Shown: positions 7,801 to 13,489 of the stretch, piece after piece | Layout: every line of letters starts with the position of its first letter | How positions within the stretch are numbered: position 1 is the stretch's first letter | Assembly: GCA_002704045.1 (NCBI GenBank) | Contig: PAFF01000028.1 | Location: forward strand, 1-16,763 | Source of the DNA: Fidelibacterota bacterium | GTDB taxonomy: Bacteria > Fidelibacterota > Marinisomatia > SCGC-AAA003-L08 > GCA-002704045 | Direction: 5' to 3' | DNA length: 16,763 nucleotides | The notes under the pieces: generated by a model | Databases searched by the model: none | What the model was told of the DNA's origin: nothing | Seen by the model: the letters and a program-made list of their open reading frames with translations, nothing else | Position numbers and translations under genes: made by a program

Positions 7801-8305
7801 GGTATTTTCAGGAATTTTGTTGGCCTGGTCGGGTGGCTTCATCATGATTTGGCTCTATGGGCAGGGGTGGTTTTTGACCCTTCCTTTTGCAGGTGAGTTT
7901 CTAAGAGACTTATTTCAGATTCACCCTATTAATTTGAGTGTGGCTGTTTGGGTCGGATTTTTAGCGTTATTTGGGATTGCGTCAGATGATGGTGTTATGA
8001 TGGGAACGTTCTTAAAAGGGTCTTTTGAATCCAACAAGCCAACGTCCATCCAAGGTATTCGAGCCGCTACAATTGAAGCGGGCACTCGTCGTATTCGCCC
8101 TTGTTTGATGACAACTGCAACAACCATTTTAGCTTTATTACCTGTTTTAACCTCTAAGGGTCGAGGCGCCGATATTATGGTGCCTATGGCCATCCCATCG
8201 TTTGGCGGGATGTTTGTAGCGATGATCACCTTATTAACGGTACCCGTTCTTTATTCTTGGATTAAAGAAAGAGAGTTTTTAAACGCAAGAAATAAAAGGA
8301 GCTAA
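4808..8305 (+). CDS. cusA: CusA-like HME-RND copper/silver efflux pump, long form
   Basis: 1165 residues against about 1050 for E. coli CusA. It is the inner-membrane proton-driven pump. The three Met that pass Cu/Ag in CusA are conserved at 652 (LYMPTTM), 702 (SMIETI) and 763 (VMLQSG). The TM4 motif AIGTIVDMGIVMTEN supplies Asp438 and Glu445, the AIG type of copper pumps. Extra length includes two added hydrophobic segments (about 553-575 and 578-602) between TM6 and TM7, predicting 14 membrane spans, and an insertion in the loop before LSVAVWVGF. In TM10 the CusA Glu is replaced by Asp1060-Asp1061, and the TM11-region Lys is Cys1099 (RPCLMT). Translation is coupled to the DUF3347 gene by ATGA. 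A C7 run follows the start codon. Confidence 0.92.
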   Translation: MTPPIEPKTLLQKLIWFCLNQKLIVFMGLFLIIGWGIMVAPFKWDIDLPRTPIAVDAIPDIGENQQIVFTKWPGRSPQDVEDQITYPLTVALLGVPEVKTVRSFSMFGFSSIYVVFKEKAEFYWSRTRILEKLNSLSPGTLPSGVSPTLGPDATALGQIFWYTLEGHDQDGNPTGGWNLDELRSIQDWQVRFALLSADGVSDVASIGGFVKEYQIDVDPDALSHYGVTLEDVMMAVKMSNQDIGAKTIEVNRVEYVIRGIGFIKALEDIENAVVKTVNDTPIYVKQVANVVEGPALRRGVLDKGGAEAVGGVVVARFGANPLNVIEQVKEKLVEIESGLPEKILPDGTVSKIKIVPFYDRSGLINETLGTLNKALFEEIIITVIVVLLLIMNIRSSLLISGMLPLSVLMTFIAMKIFGVEANIVALSGIAIAIGTIVDMGIVMTENIVKRLGEASADEHKLTVIYKASIEVGSAVLTAVITTIISFLPVFTMIGAEGKLFKPLALTKSFALVSSILIALFILPPVAYFLFGRKWEVPEKVKEKWGWLRQRTKPISLILIGLMGVLLAHSWMPLGVEKHLVFNVVFVFLMIGSILGGIAYFQYIYPKLLAWCLENKGRFLAIPSIILLCGMLIWANLGKEFMPALDEGAFLYMPTTMTHASITEAHDVLQKQDMALSSIPEIESVVGKLGRAETALDPAPISMIETIINYKPEYSVNTRGERIRNWRPHIKSPNDIWREVQQAAQIPGSTSAPKLQPIEARLVMLQSGVRAPMAIKVKGPDLKTIEGFGMEFEKVLKEVPHVESSAVFADRVVGKPYYEIHVDREAISRHGIMLNKVQKAIMMAVGGMEITQTVEGRERYAVRIRYQRELRDSIEALDSIRVDSPKGYQVPLTQLADIKYVRGPQVIKSEDTFLTSYVIFDKQVDVSEMEAITQSQKTIEKKIASGLLKVPNGVSFEFTGNYQNLLRSEKTLKIVLPLALFLIFMVLYLQFSSIALTSLVFSGILLAWSGGFIMIWLYGQGWFLTLPFAGEFLRDLFQIHPINLSVAVWVGFLALFGIASDDGVMMGTFLKGSFESNKPTSIQGIRAATIEAGTRRIRPCLMTTATTILALLPVLTSKGRGADIMVPMAIPSFGGMFVAMITLLTVPVLYSWIKEREFLNARNKRS

Positions 8306-8308
8306 GCG

Positions 8309-10531
8309 ATGTCTTTTAAAGAAAGAACAGATCAGCTTTTAATCAATGGGATGAGCTGCGCGTCTTGTGTTGCGACCATTGAAAAAGCTATCAATAATTT
8401 AGAAGGTGTGTCTGGGAGTGTTAATTTTGCTACTAAAAAAGCAACTATTACCTATAATTCTGATAGTATTTCTGTAGAAGAGATAGCAAAAAAAATCAGC
8501 GAAACTGGCTATGTGGCTATGCCTATTGAAGGTGGACATACCAAACAATTTATTGACCATGAGAAGGAAAAGCAAAACTCAAATATTCACTCATTGAAAG
8601 TAAAGACTCTCTTCTCAATGAGTTTTTCTATTCCTTTGATGCTGATTGCAATGGGGCCAGGTTTCGGGCTTGGCCTTCCAAGTTGGGTGGCTCAAAATAA
8701 TGCGTGGATTCAGTGGGCATTAACAACGCCTGTCATCATGATCGGATATCAATTTTTCACAAAAGGATTTATGTCTGTTTTAAAACATAAACGAGCCAAT
8801 ATGGACACTTTAGTTGGACTGGGTGTCGGCGCCGCATATTTATATAGTTTAGTTGCCTCTGTTTTAACGAATTCCAATCATTTATATTATGAAACCGCTG
8901 CATTTTTGATTGCATTTATTCTATTAGGGCGATGGTTAGAAGCAATAGCAAAAGGTAAAACTTCTGCTGCAATCAAGTCATTAATGAGGCTACGAGCTAA
9001 GACTGCAATTGTTGTTCGGGATGGTGAACAACAAGAAATTTCTATTGATGATGTTATCGTTGGCGACCATATTTTAGTTAAACCAGGCCAAAAGATTCCT
9101 GTTGACGGGCAAATTGTAGACGGTAAAAGCACAGTTGATGAATCCATGGTAACTGGAGAAAGTATGCCCGTAGAAAAAAGTAAAGATGCACAGGTGATTG
9201 GTGGAACTGTCAACAAGTCCGGTAGTTTTACTTATGAAGCAACACATATCGGTTCAGATACGATGCTGTCTCAAATTATTAAGCTAGTTGAAAGTGCGCA
9301 AGGATCGAAAGCCCCCATACAAAAATTGGCAGATACAATCGCGGCATATTTTGTACCCATAGTATTAATTGTTGCGGTTATTGCTTTTGGTCTTTGGTTA
9401 GCCGCTGGTCAATCGTTTTCTTTTTCACTTACTATTTTTATTTCTGTGCTTATTATTTCCTGTCCCTGTGCCCTTGGATTGGCTACACCTACCGCTGTGA
9501 TGGTAGGCACTGGAATCGCAGCTAAAACAGGTATTTTAATAAAAAGTGCAGAAGCCCTTCAAACAGCTCATAGAATTGACGCTATTATTTTTGATAAAAC
9601 CGGTACTCTCACAAGAGGAAAGCCATCTGTCACCGATAGTCTACCTGTAAACCTTTCAGAAAATGACTTATTAAGACTATCGGCATCATTGGACGCTCAT
9701 TCGGAACATCCTCTAGCTGAAGCTATTGTACAAGCTGCTAAAAATCGATCTCTTTCTTTTGCTCCTTGTAATGATTTTGATTCAATTACTGGACAGGGTG
9801 TTAAAGGGCGTATTGAAAACCAACTACACTTCCTAGGAAATAGACGGTTGATGGGGACTCTAGGTATTTCAATAGAGCCCGTTTCAAACAAAGCAGAAGC
9901 ATTGGAATCTCAGGGTAAAACAGTTGTATTCGTATCAACAGACACAACTTTACTAGGCGCTATTGCTATTGCGGATACGATTAAAGATAATTCATCACAT
10001 GCTATCAATGATTTAAAAGCCAGAGACATGGATATCTATATGTTAACTGGGGATAATGAAAAAACAGCTCAAGCAATAGCCAACCAATGTGGAATTCAAC
10101 ATGTATTTGCCAATGTTCTGCCTTCTGAAAAAGCTGATAAAGTTAAATCTCTCCAAACAAAAGGCTTAAAAGTAGCTATGGTGGGAGATGGTATTAACGA
10201 TGCACCTGCGTTAGCGCAAGCAGATATAGGCATTGCAATGGGGGCTGGAACGGATATTGCGATGGAGTCTGCTGATATTGTTCTGATCAAAGATGATTTA
10301 AGAGATGTTGTGAGTGCGATGGATATTTCTGGCTTTACGATGAGAAAGATTAAGCAAAACCTATTCTGGGCCTTTGCATATAACACTCTCGGCATTCCCG
10401 TAGCTGCGGGCGCATTGTATCCGCTATCTGGATTTTTATTGAATCCAATGATTGCTGGGGTAGCGATGGCATTCAGCTCGGTATCTGTGTTGGGGAATAC
10501 CTTGTTAATGAATAGAAAGTACTTAAATTAG
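8309..10531 (+). CDS. copA: CopA-type Cu(I)-exporting P1B ATPase
   Basis: 740 residues. It pumps Cu(I), possibly Ag(I), from cytoplasm to periplasm using ATP. One N-terminal HMA domain carries GMSCASC (Cys17, Cys20). Further landmarks are the actuator TGE (282-284), membrane metal site CPC (385-387), phosphorylation motif DKTGT (Asp429), nucleotide-binding SEHPLA (His467-Pro468), hinge GDGIND (626-631), TM7 Tyr691-Asn692, and TM8 MAFSS (Met720, Ser723-724). The last three membrane features define the P1B-1 copper class. All catalytic residues are intact. An AAAGGAG site precedes the ATG, which lies 3 bases after the cusA stop; it is the last gene of the operon, feeding periplasmic copper to the Cus-like pump. 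Confidence 0.95.
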   Translation: MSFKERTDQLLINGMSCASCVATIEKAINNLEGVSGSVNFATKKATITYNSDSISVEEIAKKISETGYVAMPIEGGHTKQFIDHEKEKQNSNIHSLKVKTLFSMSFSIPLMLIAMGPGFGLGLPSWVAQNNAWIQWALTTPVIMIGYQFFTKGFMSVLKHKRANMDTLVGLGVGAAYLYSLVASVLTNSNHLYYETAAFLIAFILLGRWLEAIAKGKTSAAIKSLMRLRAKTAIVVRDGEQQEISIDDVIVGDHILVKPGQKIPVDGQIVDGKSTVDESMVTGESMPVEKSKDAQVIGGTVNKSGSFTYEATHIGSDTMLSQIIKLVESAQGSKAPIQKLADTIAAYFVPIVLIVAVIAFGLWLAAGQSFSFSLTIFISVLIISCPCALGLATPTAVMVGTGIAAKTGILIKSAEALQTAHRIDAIIFDKTGTLTRGKPSVTDSLPVNLSENDLLRLSASLDAHSEHPLAEAIVQAAKNRSLSFAPCNDFDSITGQGVKGRIENQLHFLGNRRLMGTLGISIEPVSNKAEALESQGKTVVFVSTDTTLLGAIAIADTIKDNSSHAINDLKARDMDIYMLTGDNEKTAQAIANQCGIQHVFANVLPSEKADKVKSLQTKGLKVAMVGDGINDAPALAQADIGIAMGAGTDIAMESADIVLIKDDLRDVVSAMDISGFTMRKIKQNLFWAFAYNTLGIPVAAGALYPLSGFLLNPMIAGVAMAFSSVSVLGNTLLMNRKYLN

Positions 10532-10569
10532 ACCCCGCTCAAAAGTAATGCTAATCCTTAGTTCTTTTG

Positions 10570-10602
10570 CCAAGCCCCGCCGCCCCCCCCGGCGGGGCTT
10601 GG
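10570..10602. repeat. Perfect GC-rich palindrome with GC8 loop
   Basis: Twelve-base arms (CCAAGCCCCGCC and its exact complement) enclose a 9-base loop of one G and eight C. No T tract follows on either strand, so a simple intrinsic terminator is doubtful, though so stable a stem could stop or protect transcripts after copA. The 22 bases 10581-10602 equal window bases 1-22, and the reverse complement of the same 22 bases ends the right inverted repeat. It is strikingly GC-rich against its surroundings. Confidence 0.9.
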
Positions 10603-10636
10603 TGATTTAATTGTTGTGTACGAAAGTATGTTATAT

Positions 10637-10664
10637 TTGAAAAATATTTAATAAGTGGTAGTAT
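10637..10664 (+). promoter_or_regulatory. Promoter of the second efflux operon
   Basis: TTGAAA (10637-10642) and TAGTAT (10659-10664) are separated by 16 bp. The predicted start point falls on or very near the ATG at 10671, so the message would be leaderless. TAAT-N7-AGTA at 10649-10663 differs by one base from the operator-like TACT-N7-AGTA before the rcnR-like gene and overlaps the -10, making repression by that regulator plausible but unproven. Confidence 0.5.
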
Positions 10665-10670
10665 ATCAAA

Positions 10671-11111
10671 ATGATTACAAAAGTTCTTATTAAGAAATTA
10701 AACAAATTAGTGGTTTACCTATTACTCACAGCCTTTTTATTAATATTCCCCACAAGTAATTATTTTTTATGTATTGAATCAAATGGAGACATGTCATTTG
10801 AAAATGCTACTTTTAAAAGCTGTAAAATCTCAGATTTATCTGTCACAAGCGTATCTTCTGAAGTGGATCAACATCACGCTAGTGAACATGAAGTGTGTGT
10901 TGATTGTACTGATGTTTCTATATCGCAAACATTTTCTACAAAAAGCAATAGTGAGACTGAAAGGACAGTAGGTATTGATAATATTACAGCGCCATCGTTG
11001 TCATCCAACATTTACGTTGATACAAAACCGATTGAAATAATCTCAGACCCACCTGGATTAGCCTATAATCAACTTCATAAATACTTTAAATCAATCATTC
11101 TTATTATTTAG
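10671..11111 (+). CDS. Small exported CxxC protein, first gene of second operon
   Basis: 146 residues with a basic N-terminus and hydrophobic segment (about 12-27), giving a signal peptide or membrane anchor. Cys occur at 34, 51, 76 and 79, with His68, His69 and His73 just before CVDC, a plausible metal or disulfide site. The C-terminus has a PPG at 127-129 and ends in a hydrophobic FKSIILII. There is no Shine-Dalgarno before the ATG, which sits on the predicted transcription start. I do not recognise a named family, although small exported proteins of this style are, from memory, seen ahead of czc/cnr-like genes. It parallels the 143-residue Cys-rich protein at 962-1393 in length, position and motif layout. 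Confidence 0.75.
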   Translation: MITKVLIKKLNKLVVYLLLTAFLLIFPTSNYFLCIESNGDMSFENATFKSCKISDLSVTSVSSEVDQHHASEHEVCVDCTDVSISQTFSTKSNSETERTVGIDNITAPSLSSNIYVDTKPIEIISDPPGLAYNQLHKYFKSIILII

Positions 11112-11134
11112 ACCATTCTCCTTTCATTCAGAAG

Positions 11135-11156
11135 CTTTACCCTTTTTGAGGTAAAG
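11135..11156 (+). promoter_or_regulatory. Intercistronic stem-loop
   Basis: CTTTACC pairs with GGTAAAG across an 8-base loop in the 79-base gap between the small exported protein and the CzcC-like gene. No T tract follows. Its position matches the hairpin at 1406-1424, but sequence and loop differ. Confidence 0.4.
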
Positions 11157-11190
11157 ACGCGTGTATTAATTCTTAAAAGGAGATAAGAAA

Positions 11191-12468
11191 ATGAAACAAA
11201 AAATATCATTGTTAGTATTAATGTTGATTTTAAATTTGACAACTTTTGCTAACAAATTTCAAGCTATAGATATTAATCCAGGTGGCAGTATTTCAGTTGA
11301 AGATGTCACTAGAATTGTTAAAGTACAAAATTTAAAGTTAAAAACTGCCTTGAAAGATATTCAGGCGAAAAATCAGCGCATCAATCAAGCTGCTGTGCTC
11401 CCAAATCCTGAATTTGAAATAGAATCGGAAAATATTTATGGTAGTGGTGAATACGCCAAACTTGATAACGCTGAAACAACGATTAAAATCGGTACGCCTA
11501 TAGAGCTAGGAGGAAAACGACATCACCGAATCAAAGCAGCGAAGCTTAATAAAATGATCTCTATGCACATGTATGCTCTTGTTCTTTCCGATGTTATGAA
11601 GCAGACACGTCAGTTGGGTATTGATGTGTTAAAACAACAAGATTTACTTGAGCTTGCAAAGAAAAGAGTTAAAACAAATCAGTCGCTTTTAAATGAAATT
11701 AAAGTGAGAGTCGAAAAAGGCCGATTAAGTATAGTTGAACAGAAACGTGCAAATATTCTTGTTTCTCAGAGTGAATTGGCCATAAAAAAAAGGAATCTAG
11801 CACTTACTAAGTCAAGAAACCAACTTAGTTTAATGTGGGGATTTCCAGAGGCACAATTTGATAATATTCAAGGGAATATCGAAAATATTGACCCTTTACC
11901 TTCTTTGGATGTTTTGGATAGTCAACTAGATCAATCTGTGGCCCTAAAAATAAAAAAAGAAGTACTTGAACTCTCTAGAACTAACAATAGTATTGAAAGA
12001 TCCTTAGGAGTCCCAGATCTAACTTTATCAGGGGGAATTAAACACGATCGAAGTACAAAAGATAAGTCATATGTAATTAGCGGTAGTTTTCCTCTGCCAA
12101 TTTTTGATCGTAATACAGGCGCTATCAAAGCCTCTGAGTATTTGTTGATTGAAAAAGAGCTTGAATTGGAAAAACTTTCGTTAGAGTATCAAAATAAACT
12201 AAATAGCCTTCATCATGAGCTTACTGTATTGAAAATAGAGATTAGCGAGCTTAAACAAAAGATCATTCCTCAGGCGAAGGACGTGTTTAATACGTTAAAG
12301 GATGGCTATCTTCAGGGGAAGTTTTCTTATTTGGCTGTTTTAGAAGCACAAAACTCACTATTTGAGTTCAAAGAATCTTACATTGAAACGTTAGTTCAGT
12401 ATCACAAACTATTTTTTGAAATAAAACAATTGACGGGAGAAATAATTGAAGGAGAAGAAAATGAATAA
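11191..12468 (+). CDS. czcC: CzcC/CnrC-like outer membrane factor
   Basis: 425 residues with a signal peptide (about 1-20, ending TTFA). Typical family features include LPNPEFEIESEN near residue 72, a tyrosine-glycine loop, and PIELGGKR before the first long helix. It should form the outer-membrane channel of the second pump, probably a homotrimer. An AAAGGAGATAAG ribosome site precedes the start, and the gene overlaps the adaptor gene by 8 bases (ATGAATAA), exactly as in the first operon. It is more like divalent-metal (Czc/Cnr) channels than the CusC-like protein at 1462-2709. The exact metal cannot be read from this subunit. Confidence 0.85.
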   Translation: MKQKISLLVLMLILNLTTFANKFQAIDINPGGSISVEDVTRIVKVQNLKLKTALKDIQAKNQRINQAAVLPNPEFEIESENIYGSGEYAKLDNAETTIKIGTPIELGGKRHHRIKAAKLNKMISMHMYALVLSDVMKQTRQLGIDVLKQQDLLELAKKRVKTNQSLLNEIKVRVEKGRLSIVEQKRANILVSQSELAIKKRNLALTKSRNQLSLMWGFPEAQFDNIQGNIENIDPLPSLDVLDSQLDQSVALKIKKEVLELSRTNNSIERSLGVPDLTLSGGIKHDRSTKDKSYVISGSFPLPIFDRNTGAIKASEYLLIEKELELEKLSLEYQNKLNSLHHELTVLKIEISELKQKIIPQAKDVFNTLKDGYLQGKFSYLAVLEAQNSLFEFKESYIETLVQYHKLFFEIKQLTGEIIEGEENE

Positions 12469-13477
12469 AATTAAACTTAAATGTCTAATAGTATTGTCCA
12501 TAGTAGGAATTTTTGCTGTATCAAACATTTATGCTGAGTCGGAAGAACATAGGTATAAGGACAAAAGTAAACAGTCTGCTCATAATGACTTTGAATCACA
12601 TGGTGATCACGAAGATCACGAAGATCACGAAGATCATGAAGATCATGAAGATCATATTAAGTTGTATTTAGATGCAAACACTCAAAAGGAATTTGGGTTA
12701 AAAATCAAAACAGCACAAGGCGGTGAGATTGAAAAGTCAGGGCTTTTTCCTGGTGAAATTAATATTCACTTAGATTACCTAGCACATATTACCCCTAGAT
12801 TTCCTGGGGTTGTAAAAAAAATCAACTACCACATTGGAGAGGATGTTCAAAAAGGTGATGTTTTAGCAATAATTGAAAGTAATGATAGTTTAACACCATT
12901 CAAAATAACATCGCCTATATCTGGAACAATTATCGAAAAACATCTAACTCTAGGAGAAAGTGTTGCCGAAAACTCACATGCCTTTAAGGTAGCTAATTTA
13001 AATACTGTCTGGGCAACATTTAGTATTTATCAGGATAAATTTGATGAAATATCGATAGGTCAAAAAGCAATTATTCATTCTAGTAATGGAAAGCACACAA
13101 CCCATGGAATCATCTCGTACATTTCACCTACCATAGACCCTCACACCCGAACACAAATGGGTCGAATTGTATTATCAAATAGTGAACATCATTGGAAACC
13201 AGGTATATTTCTTGATGTAACTGTCGTGTATTCACGTATTCAGGGAAAGGTAGTTGTGCCTAATTCAGCTATTCATAGAATTGATCAAAAGAAGGTTATC
13301 TTTGTGAAAGAAGGCGATGACTTTGAACCACACGAAGTTCATTTAGGTGAATCAGATAAAGAGTTCGTAATAGTGCTGTCAGGTTTAACCCCAGGAATGG
13401 AGTATGTGTCTAACGGAGGGTTTATTTTAAAAGCCGAGTTAGAAAAAGATGATATGGATGATGGGCACGCACACTAA
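12461..13477 (+). CDS. czcB: CzcB-like RND periplasmic adaptor, short form with His repeat
   Basis: 338 residues from the ATG at 12461, which follows GAAGGAGAAG; an in-frame TTG at 12446 is less likely. Signal peptide about 1-25 (ends NIYA). An acidic His-rich stretch follows, with six Asp-His pairs at 49-65 made by a DNA tandem repeat. The two lipoyl half-motifs lie near 113-139 and 149-166 with only about ten residues between them, so the long alpha-helical hairpin of most adaptors is absent. A beta-barrel (about 183-255) and membrane-proximal region follow, ending DDGHAH. It should link the CzcA-like pump to the CzcC-like channel; the His-rich stretch probably captures or buffers periplasmic metal. 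Hairpin-less relatives exist in metal efflux families, from memory. Confidence 0.87.
   Translation: MNKIKLKCLIVLSIVGIFAVSNIYAESEEHRYKDKSKQSAHNDFESHGDHEDHEDHEDHEDHEDHIKLYLDANTQKEFGLKIKTAQGGEIEKSGLFPGEINIHLDYLAHITPRFPGVVKKINYHIGEDVQKGDVLAIIESNDSLTPFKITSPISGTIIEKHLTLGESVAENSHAFKVANLNTVWATFSIYQDKFDEISIGQKAIIHSSNGKHTTHGIISYISPTIDPHTRTQMGRIVLSNSEHHWKPGIFLDVTVVYSRIQGKVVVPNSAIHRIDQKKVIFVKEGDDFEPHEVHLGESDKEFVIVLSGLTPGMEYVSNGGFILKAELEKDDMDDGHAH
12605..12655 (+). repeat. 9-bp tandem repeat encoding Asp-His-Glu
   Basis: Five full copies of GATCA(C/T)GAA plus six bases of a sixth. The first three have CAC and the last three CAT for His. As the unit is three codons, copy-number changes would keep frame and simply lengthen or shorten the His-rich metal-binding stretch of the adaptor. 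Confidence 0.95.
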
Positions 13478-13489
13478 AAGGAGATAAAG

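Noticed and set aside
10532..10569. Remnant of the 66-bp repeat next to the central palindrome
   Set aside because: Only a short TCAAAAG resemblance to the repeat's AT-rich part was found, no more than chance.
10570..10602. Intrinsic terminator for copA
   Set aside because: The stem is very stable but no T tract follows on either strand, and the same sequence recurs at the window ends as part of a repeat, so it is listed as a palindromic repeat instead.
10570..10602. Integron attC site
   Set aside because: There is no attC core or R/L box layout, no integrase, and the genes form operons rather than single-gene cassettes.
10774..10971. Plus-strand 65-codon frame inside the small exported CxxC gene
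   Set aside because: It overlaps in another frame a gene with a signal peptide and CxxC motif, and has no features of its own.
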